64,000 nt of DNA from Paenibacillus sp. DCT19 (GTDB taxonomy: Bacteria; Bacillota; Bacilli; Paenibacillales; Paenibacillaceae). The first letter of the stretch is position 1; each line of letters begins with the position of its first letter. The DNA is taken from contig NZ_CP029639.1 in the NCBI RefSeq assembly GCF_003268635.1, forward strand, positions 5,033,501 to 5,097,500, written 5' to 3'. The notes beneath the pieces are model-generated. The model was not told the origin of the DNA. It did not search any database and saw only the letters and a program-made list of their open reading frames with translations. This document shows, piece by piece, positions 45,958 through 57,145 of this stretch. The position numbers were made by a program, and so were the translations under genes.

Positions 45958-48588
45958 TTAAACCGCCTGCTCGCTTACAAGTGATACAGCCAATTTCAGT
46001 GCTTCATCCAGCTTGGATGCGTCCTTACCACCAGCTTGTGCCATGTCTGGACGTCCACCGCCACCGCCACCGCACACAGCTGCAACTTCCTTAACAATTT
46101 TACCTGCATGAAGACCTTGCTTCACTTGCTCTGCAGGTACAGCGACAACAAAGTTTACTTTACCATCTGCGGGAGCACCTAGTACGAGGACTGCATTAGG
46201 CAGTTTCGCTTTCAGTTCATCCGCTACGGTCCGCAGTGCATCCATGTTCGGAGCATCTACACGAGCTGCTAATACTTGTGTGTTACCAGCTTGTACGACT
46301 TGGTCAGTGAGTTGACCTGCTTCCATAGCACTGAGCTTGCTTTGAAGAGATTCTGCTTCTCTTGCTGCTTCTTTCAATTGTTGATTCAAGCCTTCAATCC
46401 GTTTAGGTACATCAGCAACATTTGCTTTGAGCAAAGTAGCCGATTGTTTCAACAGTTCTAGCTGACTCTCAACATAGAGATATGCACCACGACCCGTAAC
46501 AGCTTCGATACGGCGCACACCGGAACCAATTCCGCTTTCGCTTACTAATTTGAAAATTCCAATCTCCGATGTATTATTTACGTGGCAACCGCCGCAAAGT
46601 TCCAAACTGTAGTCTCCTACTTGAACTACACGCACGATATCTCCGTATTTTTCACCAAATAGCGCCATTGCGCCCATTTCCTTGGCTTCATCGATCGCCT
46701 TCAATTCAATGTTCACGTTCAAGCGATTCCAGATCTGTTCGTTAACCTGACGCTCGATCTCCGTCAATTCTTCCGGTGTAATGCTGCCGAAGTGAGAGAA
46801 GTCGAAACGCAGACGTTGTGGTTCAACCAATGATCCTGCTTGATTAACGTGAGTTCCCAGTACATCCTTGAGTGCTTTGTGCAACAGGTGGGTTGCGGTA
46901 TGGTTTTTGATAATATCTCCACGTTTGGACGCATCCACTTCTGCTTTAACGACATCACCCACACGCAGCTCACCAGCTTCTACCACGACCATATGCACAT
47001 GTTGTCCCATTGGAGCTTTGAACAAGCCTTGAACTTTAGCAGTCATATTAGCTCCGCGCAACAAACCTTGGTCACTAACTTGTCCACCACTTTCCGCGTA
47101 GAACGGTGTTTGGTCAAGGATGACCTGGCAAGACTGCCCTTCACCGACAGCATCCACAAGCGCTTCGTCAGCAACAATAGCTACCACTTTTGCTTCCTTC
47201 AACAGGTCAGTATAACCAACAAACTCGCTTTTAACCTCCAGATCAGCAAGAGGGCCACCTTGAGCCTTCATACTTTCGTTCTCCTGACGACCTGCACGTC
47301 CAAGATCACGTTGACGTTGCATCGAAGCATCGAATCCTTCACGATCTACCGTGAGACCATTCTCAGCTGCATAGTCTTCTGTAAGGTCAAACGGGAATCC
47401 GTAAGTGTCATACAGTTTGAAAGCTTCTGGGCCACTAATAACAGTGCGTCCTTCCGCTTTAGCTGCTGCACTAATATCAGCCAGAATCGCCAAACCATCG
47501 CTAAGTGTTTCGTGGAAACGCTCTTCTTCCGTTTTGATGACTTTAGCAATGAACTCTTGCTTCTCCACCACTTCTGGATAGTACACGCCCATAACCTCAC
47601 CGACCGTTGTTGTCAGTTCATATAGGAACGGACGGTCTAGTCCAAGCACTTTACCGTAACGCACTGCACGGCGGAGCAAACGACGGATAACATATCCGCG
47701 GCCATCATTACCTGGCAAAATGCCATCACCTACAGCAAAAGAAACCGTACGGATGTGATCCGCAATAACTTTTAGTGCAACGTCAATTTCGACGCTATCA
47801 TTATATTTAACACCAGCAAGTGCCGCTGTTCTTTGAATCATCGGTTGGAACAGATCCGTATCGAAGTTGGAATCCACATTTTGAAGAATGGAAGCAAACC
47901 GCTCGAGGCCTGCACCTGTATCAATGTTTTTGTTCGGAAGCGGGGTATAGCTGCCATCTTTATTGTGATTGAATTGGGAGAATACCAAGTTCCATACTTC
48001 GAGATAACGTTCATTCTCTCCACCTGGGTACATCTCTGGATCATTCATGTCGTTGCCATAAGCTTCGCCGCGATCGTAGAAAATCTCCGTACATGGTCCA
48101 CAAGGGCCTTCACCAATGTCCCAGAAGTTCTCGTCCAGCTTAATAATCCGCTCTGCAGGCAGACCAATCTTTTCATTCCACAGTTTGAACGCTTCTTCGT
48201 CTTCTGGATATACCGTTACGGACAGACGCTCTGGGTCGAAACCAATCCACTCTTTGCTTGTCAGGAACTCCCATGCCCACTCGATCGTCTCTTCCTTGAA
48301 GTAATCTCCAATGGAGAAGTTACCTAACATTTCGAAAAATGTGTGGTGACGGCGCGTTTTGCCGACATTTTCGATATCATTCGTACGAATACATTTTTGC
48401 GAGTTCGCAAGACGTGGATTCTCCGGCTTCTCACGACCGTCAAAATACGGTTTGAGCGGCGCCATACCTGCATTAATCCACAACAAGGATGGATCATTGT
48501 GAGGTACAAGGGATGCACTTGGTTCAATTTTATGACCTTTACTTGCAAAAAACTCTAACCATTTAGACCGGATTTCACTAGCTTTCAT
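45958..48588 (-). CDS. alaS: Alanine-tRNA ligase
   Basis: Class II synthetase that charges tRNA-Ala. The 876 residues are full length: catalytic domain at the N-terminus ([28 protein letters not shown]), the editing domain with [11 protein letters not shown] and the zinc-site [13 protein letters not shown], and the C-Ala domain ending in the Gly-rich [19 protein letters not shown] 48588 follows TTGGAGGAAGACC. A T-box leader and a perfect sigma-A promoter lie upstream. ireB follows after 230 bp. Confidence 0.98.
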   Translation of the reverse strand: MKASEIRSKWLEFFASKGHKIEPSASLVPHNDPSLLWINAGMAPLKPYFDGREKPENPRLANSQKCIRTNDIENVGKTRRHHTFFEMLGNFSIGDYFKEETIEWAWEFLTSKEWIGFDPERLSVTVYPEDEEAFKLWNEKIGLPAERIIKLDENFWDIGEGPCGPCTEIFYDRGEAYGNDMNDPEMYPGGENERYLEVWNLVFSQFNHNKDGSYTPLPNKNIDTGAGLERFASILQNVDSNFDTDLFQPMIQRTAALAGVKYNDSVEIDVALKVIADHIRTVSFAVGDGILPGNDGRGYVIRRLLRRAVRYGKVLGLDRPFLYELTTTVGEVMGVYYPEVVEKQEFIAKVIKTEEERFHETLSDGLAILADISAAAKAEGRTVISGPEAFKLYDTYGFPFDLTEDYAAENGLTVDREGFDASMQRQRDLGRAGRQENESMKAQGGPLADLEVKSEFVGYTDLLKEAKVVAIVADEALVDAVGEGQSCQVILDQTPFYAESGGQVSDQGLLRGANMTAKVQGLFKAPMGQHVHMVVVEAGELRVGDVVKAEVDASKRGDIIKNHTATHLLHKALKDVLGTHVNQAGSLVEPQRLRFDFSHFGSITPEELTEIERQVNEQIWNRLNVNIELKAIDEAKEMGAMALFGEKYGDIVRVVQVGDYSLELCGGCHVNNTSEIGIFKLVSESGIGSGVRRIEAVTGRGAYLYVESQLELLKQSATLLKANVADVPKRIEGLNQQLKEAAREAESLQSKLSAMEAGQLTDQVVQAGNTQVLAARVDAPNMDALRTVADELKAKLPNAVLVLGAPADGKVNFVVAVPAEQVKQGLHAGKIVKEVAAVCGGGGGGRPDMAQAGGKDASKLDEALKLAVSLVSEQAV

Positions 48589-48672
48589 GTTGGTCTTCCT
48601 CCAATTTAATTATAATGTCCGGTGCTGTAACTCCCCGGTTTGTTAATCATGATCATGCGATAAAAACAACAC

Positions 48673-48948
48673 AAAAAACGCCCCTGATTATATCAGGGAC
48701 GATGTTATCGCGGTACCACCCTGGTTATTGCCATTTATCCAGGATAAATAGACAATCGCCTCGTTGATGCGAATAACGGTCGCTTCCGGCAGGGTTGTCC
48801 TGCACTCCGAAATTAGCTTTCTGCCGCTTCGACTTTCTAGACTCTTCCAGCCATCAGGCAGATTCAACTCTGCTCCGAAGAAGTCTATTCTCTGAGAAAG
48901 GAAACCCGGCATACTTGATTTCATCATCGTTTTCATAGTCTAAACATA
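48673..48948 (-). ncRNA. T-box leader of alaS
   Basis: tRNA-sensing leader on the minus strand. The T-box sequence CAGGGTGGTACCGCG lies at 48723-48709, followed by the terminator stem CGTCCCTGAT/ATCAGGGGCG and TTTTTT (48700-48674). Stem I should occupy the first 100-150 bases after the promoter. I did not assign the specifier codon; it should read an alanine GCN. Uncharged tRNA-Ala would favour the antiterminator and alaS expression. Confidence 0.9.
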
Positions 48949-48955
48949 CACCTTC

Positions 48956-48984
48956 ATTATATCGGTATGCCTTTCAGGTGTCAA
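48956..48984 (-). promoter_or_regulatory. Consensus sigma-A promoter of alaS
   Basis: Minus-strand TTGACA (48984-48979), exactly 17 bases, TATAAT (48961-48956): a perfect consensus promoter, about ten bases before the T-box leader begins. Confidence 0.9.
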
Positions 48985-49013
48985 CGCACGCCACTTCCGC
49001 TTCCAGACTGGCT

Positions 49014-50081
49014 TTATTCAATCCTCCGCTTGATATAGTATGCGAAGAAATGCTGCATAATCACTTTCAGGACGGCAAAGACAGGTACAGCGAGAATAAG
49101 TCCAACAATGCCAGCCAGCTCTCCCCCAACGAGAAGGGCAAAGATAATCGACAGCGGATGCAGGTGCAATGTTCGCCCGACCACTTGTGGAGATATGACG
49201 TTACTTTCTAATACCTGACATAACGTATTAACGATGACCACGAACAGCACCATTTTGAGAGATACGGTGGACGCCATTACGACTGCAGGCGCCGCCCCCA
49301 GGAATGGCCCTAGATAGGGAACGATGTTAAACACAGCAACAATGCTTGCCAGCAATAAGGCATATGGCATATCGACAATGACATAACCAATATAGGCGAA
49401 GATTCCTACGATCACACACACGATAAACTGCCCACGAATGTAATTGCCTAGTGCTGCATCAATCTCTTTCATGACTGAAACAATGGCCTTGCGACGTGAG
49501 CGGGGTAAGTAGGCAACAACGGTACGCTCAAACACTTCAAAGTCCTTAAGCATATAGAAAATAAGAAAAGGCACGATAAATACATTGAACAATACATTAA
49601 TGGTTGCTCCGATATTATCCATCAGCACCGTAATCCCTTGCGTCAGCCGATCTTCCATCTGAAAAAACCAGCTATTCATGCCTGTGCGCACACTTGGCGG
49701 CATTAACTTGTTATCCATGCTATTCATCAAACTTTGGGCTCGCATCGAAAGCTCGGGCATATGTTCATTCAACTCTTCCAGTTGTTCAATCAATACAGGG
49801 ATTACATTCATCAAGATTACACCGATGCAAGTCAGGAAAAAGGCATAGATCAGCAGTACAGCAATTGTCCGCGGCACTTTACGCCCACCTAGCATACTTA
49901 CGATTGGATTCAGAACATAAGATATGATCAGAGCTACAATAAAAGGCGCCAGAACTGTTTTCAGAAATCCATATATATGAAGTAACAACGGCCTTAACAG
50001 CCAGATAAAATATAAAATAATCAAGCCCAGCAACAGCCAGATGGCGTAACGGAACAGCTTGTGTTTGGTTAATTGCTCCAC
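49014..50081 (-). CDS. AI-2E family transporter (YrrI-like)
   Basis: Second AI-2E family permease in the window (355 residues, about eight hydrophobic segments). Family signs: ALIISYVLNPIVSML in the N-terminal part, VAVFNIVPYLGPFLGAAPAVV and LESNVISPQVVGRTLHLHPLSIIFALLVGG. Directly upstream of alaS as yrrI is in B. subtilis. It does not share the C-terminal tail of the copy at 35.2 kb. Substrate unknown. Confidence 0.85.
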   Translation of the reverse strand: MEQLTKHKLFRYAIWLLLGLIILYFIWLLRPLLLHIYGFLKTVLAPFIVALIISYVLNPIVSMLGGRKVPRTIAVLLIYAFFLTCIGVILMNVIPVLIEQLEELNEHMPELSMRAQSLMNSMDNKLMPPSVRTGMNSWFFQMEDRLTQGITVLMDNIGATINVLFNVFIVPFLIFYMLKDFEVFERTVVAYLPRSRRKAIVSVMKEIDAALGNYIRGQFIVCVIVGIFAYIGYVIVDMPYALLLASIVAVFNIVPYLGPFLGAAPAVVMASTVSLKMVLFVVIVNTLCQVLESNVISPQVVGRTLHLHPLSIIFALLVGGELAGIVGLILAVPVFAVLKVIMQHFFAYYIKRRIE

Positions 50082-50150
50082 TTGTATCTCTCCCTTTTGG
50101 ACTGGCTCTGAAAGTCAGTATATGTAGGAAAGAGAATATTTATTAATAGG

Positions 50151-50229
50151 ACGTGTCTCAAAACTCGCTGAAGTGCATCTTTTACCGCATTTTCGCCCCT
50201 GCTGCATACTTCGAATTTTTCAGACACGT
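50151..50229. repeat. Small inverted-repeat element
   Basis: A 79-bp element bounded by an imperfect terminal inverted repeat of about 17 bp (ACGTGTCTCAAAACTCG at the left; CGAATTTTTCAGACACGT at the right). A second, inner pairing joins AAGTGCATC and TGCATACTT-type words. It carries no gene. Confidence 0.6.
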
Positions 50230-50232
50230 ACT

Positions 50233-50280
50233 AGAGGTTGTTCAAAAAAAGCCCGAAACCGTATTTATTGAACACGCACT
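50233..50280 (-). repeat. Shortened copy of the MITE-like element, inverted
   Basis: Begins AGAGGTTGTTCAAAAA, the complement of the right end of the 50477-50696 element, and ends TTGAACACGCACT, the complement of its left end. Only about 48 bp long, so the interior is deleted. Confidence 0.55.
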
Positions 50281-50292
50281 ATATCTAAACGC

Positions 50293-50326
50293 AAAAAAAC
50301 GCCTCCTTCTCACTGAGAAGGAGGCG
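50293..50326 (-). terminator. Strong terminator downstream of the zinc-ribbon gene
   Basis: Minus-strand 12-bp perfect stem CGCCTCCTTCTC/GAGAAGGAGGCG with a 3-base loop, followed by seven T residues. It is 370 bp from the nearest upstream stop, past the MITE-like element. The remaining stretch 50327-50476 shows nothing recognisable. Confidence 0.8.
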
Positions 50327-50476
50327 CATGTTGTAATCCGGTCGAGCATATATTATGCCATACTCTATGAATTACTATGTAACCACACATCTATATGCCC
50401 TGTCCTGCATATCGCAACAGCATTTAACGACAGAAACTGTCATCAAACCGCATATAGAGGAAGTTCATTGACTTTA

Positions 50477-50696
50477 AGTACGTGTTCAAAAAGGTCGGTT
50501 TTCAGTACCAAGAAGATGGGATGAAGCTAGAAATGGAGTAGCGGAGCGTAGGCAAAACTACGTGAGCAACTACATTGTTTCCTACGGAAACAAGCTTCGT
50601 AAGCCTCCACTTATTTCGGCTGAATCCCATGTTCGACGTTGAGATGCCACTCGCGCATCTTTCGTAATCAAAAGCGGACTTTTTGAACAACCTCTT
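50477..50696. repeat. Full-length MITE-like element (about 220 bp)
   Basis: Ends are inverted repeats: GTTCAAAAAGGTCGG at the left and GCGGACTTTTTGAAC at the right. It contains inner hairpins such as TTGTTTCC TAC GGAAACAA. Shorter copies with the same ends occur at 50233-50280 and 24514-24552. The right end abuts the stop codon of the zinc-ribbon gene. A 62-codon open frame inside is not considered real. Confidence 0.65.
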
Positions 50697-50905
50697 TAAG
50701 AAGATGCGTGCAGGTGAGGGAAGTCTTGTGGCAACTCTTCACCGAAGAACAAGTCATCGAGTGAGCTAAGTGTGCCGTCTTCTTCTACCTGGTACACAGA
50801 CATCTTCTCTCCGTTCACCGTTAATTCGATAAAGCAACCCCAGCAATAAAACTGGTGGGAACCAATTTTCCCGATATCTTTGGAACTACAGTTTGGACAT
50901 TTCAT
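50696..50905 (-). CDS. Small zinc-ribbon protein
   Basis: A 69-residue protein with a likely four-cysteine zinc ribbon: CPNC at residues 3-6 and CWGC about 15 residues later, followed by an acidic tail (EEDGTLSSLDDLFFGEELPQDF). Function not recognised. ATG 50905 is spaced seven bases from AGGTG; an ATG six bases earlier is too close. It lies ten bases downstream of the PRC-barrel gene and is probably cotranscribed. A repeat element starts right at its stop codon. Confidence 0.75.
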   Translation of the reverse strand: MKCPNCSSKDIGKIGSHQFYCWGCFIELTVNGEKMSVYQVEEDGTLSSLDDLFFGEELPQDFPHLHASS

Positions 50906-50915
50906 ATTCATTCAC

Positions 50916-51437
50916 CTATCCATTAACAGAATGAATGGCATTTTCCAAGCGCTGCTCACTCAGTGGAGGTACCATAACGGCATTTTCCCCGATAGACATA
51001 TCGCTTGTACATGGCAGCCATTTACGGCCCTCAATCAAATCGGACACGAACCCGTCCGTAATTTCAATCCCTATTATTGTATTTCCCAACTCTTGGTCAA
51101 AATAAACATCAGAGATTCGTCCTAACAACAATCCCTCTTCAGTAAGTACAGATCTCTCCTTCAATTTAGACTGACCGAGAAGGTACGTATGTTTTATGTC
51201 GTCGGCTCCCGTCTTGCGGACAGCCTGTTGATTACGGATCATGACGGCATCTTCGCCGTAGGCAACGATATCTTGCCACTGCACGATTTTGACATGACTG
51301 GTAAACAGGCCTTTGTTCTCAAGTTCAATGCCTTCAATTTTCCAATCGTCACTCACAATGAAATCCTGGATTTTGCCGACCTGTTTGCCATCCTCAACAT
51401 CAAAAACAGCTAGACCGATCATTTCCTGAAGCTTCAT
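50916..51437 (-). CDS. PRC-barrel domain protein (YrrD-like)
   Basis: The 173-residue protein contains two PRC-barrel modules (about 5-75, MIGLAVFDVEDGKQVGKIQDFIV; about 90-160, LTEEGLLLGRISDVYFD), a fold found in ribosome maturation and photosynthetic proteins. Gene position matches Bacillus yrrD, between alaS and the cysteine desulfurase region. Its function is not known. Confidence 0.82.
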   Translation of the reverse strand: MKLQEMIGLAVFDVEDGKQVGKIQDFIVSDDWKIEGIELENKGLFTSHVKIVQWQDIVAYGEDAVMIRNQQAVRKTGADDIKHTYLLGQSKLKERSVLTEEGLLLGRISDVYFDQELGNTIIGIEITDGFVSDLIEGRKWLPCTSDMSIGENAVMVPPLSEQRLENAIHSVNG

Positions 51438-51601
51438 CGTAGGGTCCCCCTCATCTTCTTATCATTAAATAGGCGCGGTGTTATCCTTGTTAGGTATGCC
51501 CAAAGCTTATGAATTGCAATCAGATACCCACATCCAAACCGCTCTATCCAACCGATGAAATGGAACTTCTTCCCTCCTTATGTCCCAGTGTAAAGATCCC
51601 C

Positions 51602-52753
51602 TTAGGGTCTATTACGCAGTCGCCCAAGAATGGTTCCAATTTTTTCGGCGGTTATCCTGATTTCTTCCGTAGTATTACCCAATCCCCAACTAAAACGAAT
51701 CGCTGAGTGCAAAAATGCCTCTGGAAGCTTCATCGCTTTGAGTACATGGGACAATTCAAGAGAACCCGATGTACATGCCGAGCCGCTGGCAACAGCGATC
51801 CCCTCCATATCGAGGTTCATTAACATCGTCTCTGTGGACACTTCCGGGAAGCTGATATTTATAATGTTGGGAAGCGTAAATTCGGGGTGGCCGTTCACAT
51901 GAAAATGCTCTGTTCCCACGTGCTGCTCCAACTGTTGAAGCAATAATGCTCTAAGCTGCAGATCATGCTCGTAACGCATTTGTTGTTCTGCCGAAACAAG
52001 TCGTAATGCTTCAGCGAATCCGGCAATGCCCGCCATGTTCTCTGTTCCTGCACGTCTCTGCCGCTCCTGCAACCCTCCGTGTGCTCTTGCTTCCAGCACG
52101 ATTCCACGCCGCACATAGAGTGCACCGACACCTTGTGGTCCATTGATTTTGTGAGCAGAGAAGCTAATCAGATCCACAGGCAAATCATGGCATGAGATCT
52201 GTTGTGTACCCAGTGCTTGAACCGCATCGGTATGGAACCAGATATCATGTTGTCTTGCAAGCTCACCAATCTCACGTATCGGCTGAATTGTTCCTACTTC
52301 ATTGTTGGCAAACATAATCGTAATCAGAATTGTGTCTGGACGAATCGCATCACGTAATTCATCCACGTTAATTCTTCCATACTGATCAACAGGCAGATAA
52401 GTTACTTCGTATCCTTGACGCTCCAATTCCTGACATGTATGCAATACAGCATGGTGTTCAATAGCCGTTGTAATGACATGACGTCCACGATCTTTTCTTG
52501 CTGATACGGCACCAAAAACAGCTAGATTATCACTTTCCGTTCCACCTCCGGTGAACACCAGCTCATCTGGCAAACAGCCCAAAGCCTTCGCTACAGCATC
52601 TCTCGCGCCGCTGACAACGCGTTTGGCATCACGTCCAAATGCATGAATGCTGGATGCATTACCATATTGCCCTGTCATAACTTTCATCATCGCTTCTGCG
52701 ACCTGTGGATGCATTGGTGTGGATGCAGCATGATCCAGGTAGATTCTTTGCAT
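51602..52753 (-). CDS. Cysteine desulfurase (YrvO/IscS type)
   Basis: PLP enzyme that takes sulfur from cysteine; beside mnmA its usual role in Bacillales is sulfur supply for tRNA 2-thiouridine. In 383 residues: DHAASTPMHPQV at the start, TGGGTESDN, ATAIEHHAVL, the PLP Lys in SFSAHKINGPQGVG and the persulfide Cys in GSACTSGSLELSHVL. It follows the cymR gene by 143 bp and points the same way; mnmA, normally downstream, here lies on the other side of cymR and on the other strand. Confidence 0.9.
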   Translation of the reverse strand: MQRIYLDHAASTPMHPQVAEAMMKVMTGQYGNASSIHAFGRDAKRVVSGARDAVAKALGCLPDELVFTGGGTESDNLAVFGAVSARKDRGRHVITTAIEHHAVLHTCQELERQGYEVTYLPVDQYGRINVDELRDAIRPDTILITIMFANNEVGTIQPIREIGELARQHDIWFHTDAVQALGTQQISCHDLPVDLISFSAHKINGPQGVGALYVRRGIVLEARAHGGLQERQRRAGTENMAGIAGFAEALRLVSAEQQMRYEHDLQLRALLLQQLEQHVGTEHFHVNGHPEFTLPNIINISFPEVSTETMLMNLDMEGIAVASGSACTSGSLELSHVLKAMKLPEAFLHSAIRFSWGLGNTTEEIRITAEKIGTILGRLRNRP

Positions 52754-52842
52754 TTCACTTCACTCCGTTTATCGTTAAATTACGAATTCGCAATTAAATT
52801 ACATGTATACACATACGACTTAAATAGCTCGTTGCATGGCTA

Positions 52843-52866
52843 AAGCCCCATAATGGGGGCTTTATT
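52843..52866. terminator. Hairpin between cymR and the cysteine desulfurase gene
   Basis: AAAGCCCC ATAAT GGGGGCTTT, a seven-to-eight pair stem with modest T-rich flanks on both strands. It may act as a partial terminator. Confidence 0.45.
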
Positions 52867-52896
52867 ATGTGTGATCTCTGATGCTCGTCATCTTAT

Positions 52897-53316
52897 TTAG
52901 ATATAGAACATGTAGCTATCTTTTTTCTCCTGATCCTCGAACGAAATGAGATCCTTCAATGTTGTAGAGTCCAGCACCTCTGCAATGCTATCACGAATAC
53001 GCAGCCACAGATCTCGCTTAGCTGGGTCATCCTCTTCGGTGAAGTCCACCGGGGAGATTGGTCCTTCTAGAACGCGGATCACGTCACCTGCGGTTACTGT
53101 TGCAGGATCGCCTGCGAGAATGTAGCCACCGTAGGCACCGCGAATACTTTTAACCAGTCCTGCATTACGCAGCGGAGCGATCAATTGCTCCAGATAATGC
53201 TCGGAGAGCTGGTTGCGCTCGGCAATGCTTTTAAGTGATGTAGGGCCTTCGCCTGTTCTGGCAGCCAGCTCCATCATGATTGTGAGACCGTAACGGCCTT
53301 TTGTTGATATCTTCAA
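52897..53316 (-). CDS. cymR: Rrf2-family regulator of cysteine metabolism CymR
   Basis: Master repressor of cysteine and sulfur genes in Bacillus, acting in complex with CysK. The 139 residues run KISTKGRYGLTIMMELA, LSEHYLEQLIAPLRNAGLVKS, IRGAYGGYIL (winged helix) and end in YMFYI like B. subtilis CymR. It lacks the cysteine triad of IscR-type Fe-S sensors. TTG 53316 is chosen as start because GAGGTGA is spaced six bases from it; the frame opens 18 bases earlier but covers the ribosome site. Confidence 0.9.
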   Translation of the reverse strand: MKISTKGRYGLTIMMELAARTGEGPTSLKSIAERNQLSEHYLEQLIAPLRNAGLVKSIRGAYGGYILAGDPATVTAGDVIRVLEGPISPVDFTEEDDPAKRDLWLRIRDSIAEVLDSTTLKDLISFEDQEKKDSYMFYI

Positions 53317-54880
<1,564 letters not shown>

Positions 54881-54960
54881 AAACGCTCTTTATGATGTAC
54901 TGTAGGGCTGTTTGCACAGTCCTTCCTTCCTCATAAAGAAAGCCTTGTATCTCGATAAGA

Positions 54961-55002
54961 AAAGCCATCTTTCATGTATACCATGAAGGATGGCTTTTTT
55001 CC
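54961..55002. terminator. Terminator between mnmA and crcB
   Basis: AAAAGCCATCTTTCAT (54961-54976) pairs with ATGAAGGATGGCTTTT (54984-54999), then TT; it can serve both converging genes. Confidence 0.8.
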
Positions 55003-55065
55003 TGCTTTTTATTGCAAAAAAAATAAATTTTTCTATCTTGGCAACCCGACTGATTTTCCCGCTCG

Positions 55066-55422
55066 TCACCCGACCCAGGTTCCTACATAAGCGGCGGTTA
55101 CACCTAGCACAACTGAACTAGCTACATACACAGCAGCTCGGGCATACCTTGCTTGATTCAACAAGCCAAGTGTTTCATATCCGAAGGTGGAGAAGGTAGT
55201 ATATGCTCCGCAGAACCCTGTACCTCCTACCACCCATAACCAATCCGGTATTATCGCCGACTGATGCCAGCTATACAGCAAACCCAATAATAGAGAACCA
55301 CTGATATTAATCATCCAGGTTCCCCACGGAAATCCTGTACTGATGGAGCCCGTAATCCATTTTCCGAGACTATAACGAAGCACTGCACCCACCATACCGG
55401 CACACCCAATCCACAGGATCAT
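55066..55422 (-). CDS. crcB: Fluoride efflux transporter CrcB, second copy
   Basis: Fluc-type fluoride channel subunit, 118 residues with four hydrophobic segments. Motifs: GAVLRYSLGKWI near the N-terminus, GTWMINISGSLLLGLL, and GTGFCGAYTTFSTFGYETL in the third helix. Starts inside the end of the other crcB (four-base overlap). Two adjacent, different crcB genes suggest a heterodimeric exporter as in many Firmicutes. Confidence 0.92.
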   Translation of the reverse strand: MILWIGCAGMVGAVLRYSLGKWITGSISTGFPWGTWMINISGSLLLGLLYSWHQSAIIPDWLWVVGGTGFCGAYTTFSTFGYETLGLLNQARYARAAVYVASSVVLGVTAAYVGTWVG

Positions 55423-55817
55423 GAAGCACCTCCTGCCGACGATTTGCTGAGCATACGATGTCCAATTTTCATGCCAAGCCCACAGAGAAGCAGTCCTGCA
55501 ACCAAACTAACTAACAGGTATATGAGAGCTCTCTCCCATAGTCCTCCCTCGATCAACCGCACGATATCTAGACTGAACGTGGAAAATGTAGTGAACGCCC
55601 CTGTAAATCCAGTGCCGATTGCTAGGCGGAGTTGAGGTGTTATTTTACCCGGGACAGCAACGGTGAAGAACCATCCCAGGAACAAGCTGCCAAGCGCATT
55701 AATCAACAGCACCGCCCAAGGAAAACCTTCATTCGCTGCAGGCATCCAGACCTGTACTCCATACCGGGTAAGTGTTCCTACCAATCCACCACACGCCACA
55801 TATATGAATTCTTTCAT
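55419..55817 (-). CDS. crcB: Fluoride efflux transporter CrcB, first copy
   Basis: Fluc family protein of 132 residues with four hydrophobic segments; motifs GTLTRYGVQVWM, LLINALGSLFLGWFF and GTGFTGAFTTFSTFSLDIV. It starts three bases after the rarA stop, so it is read as part of a rarA-crcB-crcB unit. No fluoride riboswitch was found in front of the pair, where one would be expected if it had its own control. Confidence 0.92.
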   Translation of the reverse strand: MKEFIYVACGGLVGTLTRYGVQVWMPAANEGFPWAVLLINALGSLFLGWFFTVAVPGKITPQLRLAIGTGFTGAFTTFSTFSLDIVRLIEGGLWERALIYLLVSLVAGLLLCGLGMKIGHRMLSKSSAGGAS

Positions 55818-55819
55818 AA

Positions 55820-57127
55820 TTACAGATCTCTGCGTCGCTGTTGATTCAGCCGAATTTTCGATTCATTCCCCTGCTCTGTCGCTTCGTAAAATACACGGCG
55901 TGATAGTTGCTTAGGTAGGTATTCCTGCTTCACATAATGTCCTGGATAGTTATGCGGGTATTGATAACCTTCATGTCCAAGTTTGACTGCACCAGAGTAA
56001 TGCGTATCCCTCAAATGAAGAGGAACCTCTGCCGATTTCACTTCATCAATGGCATTCATCGCTTTGGATATGGCCGTATAAACCGCATTCGATTTAGGGC
56101 TCTCTACCGCGAATAGAATCGCTTGAGCAATGTTCAGCTTGGCTTCAGGCCATCCGTTGTTCCGGTATGCATCCAATGCGCCAATGGCTTGTGTCATCGC
56201 TTGTGGATTAGCAAGTCCAATGTCCTCACTGCTCGCTGCAATCAGGCGACGAATAAACGTCATCGGGTCCATGCCGAGCTTCTCCACTGCATATAAAAAC
56301 CAGAATAACGCCGCATCACTAGAACCACGAATACTCTTGTGGAAGGCAGATAACACATCATATTGCGTTGATTCATCCGCTTTTACGATGGGACGCCGAA
56401 TCGACTCCTCCGCTACACCAAGCGTAATATGAATCGTACCATCCTTCTCCGGTGGTGTCGTCAGGGCAGCCAGTTCAAGTGCATTTAACGCTCGGCGAAT
56501 ATCCCCATTAGCCATCGTAGCAATATGCTCCAACGCTTCCTCGTCTACCTGCAGCTCCATAAAGCCTAGCCCTTTGTCCGCATCCGCAAGCGCACGACGC
56601 ATCGCAATTAGAGAATGCTCCTTGTTCAAGGACTCTAACTGGAACAGGGTGGAACGACTCATTAAGGCTCCATTAACATAGTGAAAGGGATTCTCCGTCG
56701 TAGCTCCGATAAAAATAATGGTGCCTTTCTCAACTGCCGGAAGAAGAGCATCCTGTCTAGAGCTATTGAAGCGATGAACTTCGTCCAGAAACAGAATCGT
56801 TTTGGAACCATACAGCTGTTTGTTCGTCTGCGCCTGTTCGATCACTTCACGCACATCTTTGACAGAGGCATCCACTGCGTTAAGACGCACAAACTGCCCT
56901 TGTGTATGCTTGGAGATGATGTTGGCAAGAGTTGTTTTGCCACAGCCTGGAGGGCCGTATAATAAGATGGAGGAAATCTGATCCGCTTCGATTGCACGTC
57001 GCAGCAATTTCCCCTGTCCGATAATGTGTTCTTGTCCAATATATTCATCAAGCTGCTCTGGCCGCATCCGGTCAGCGAGCAGTCTTGCCTGTGGCTGTGA
57101 ATCTTGTTGAAATGAAAATAAATCCAT
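55820..57127 (-). CDS. rarA: Replication-associated recombination protein A (AAA+ ATPase)
   Basis: RarA/MgsA acts at stalled replication forks. The 435 residues are typical: [18 protein letters not shown] near the start, Walker [13 protein letters not shown] (about 58-69), Walker [13 protein letters not shown], sensor GATTENPF, and C-terminal MgsA domain with [14 protein letters not shown]. Position beside cymR agrees with Bacillus. The upstream LysR gene ends 18 bp before it on the same strand. Confidence 0.94.
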   Translation of the reverse strand: MDLFSFQQDSQPQARLLADRMRPEQLDEYIGQEHIIGQGKLLRRAIEADQISSILLYGPPGCGKTTLANIISKHTQGQFVRLNAVDASVKDVREVIEQAQTNKQLYGSKTILFLDEVHRFNSSRQDALLPAVEKGTIIFIGATTENPFHYVNGALMSRSTLFQLESLNKEHSLIAMRRALADADKGLGFMELQVDEEALEHIATMANGDIRRALNALELAALTTPPEKDGTIHITLGVAEESIRRPIVKADESTQYDVLSAFHKSIRGSSDAALFWFLYAVEKLGMDPMTFIRRLIAASSEDIGLANPQAMTQAIGALDAYRNNGWPEAKLNIAQAILFAVESPKSNAVYTAISKAMNAIDEVKSAEVPLHLRDTHYSGAVKLGHEGYQYPHNYPGHYVKQEYLPKQLSRRVFYEATEQGNESKIRLNQQRRRDL

Positions 57128-57145
57128 AACCTATCACTTCCTTAA

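Noticed and set aside
48688..48936. 82-codon open frame on the minus strand before alaS
   Set aside because: It lies wholly within the T-box leader RNA, including the T-box sequence itself, so it is not a gene.
50502..50690. 62-codon frame inside the MITE-like element
   Set aside because: It spans the inverted ends and hairpins of the repeat; its open state follows from the repeat sequence.
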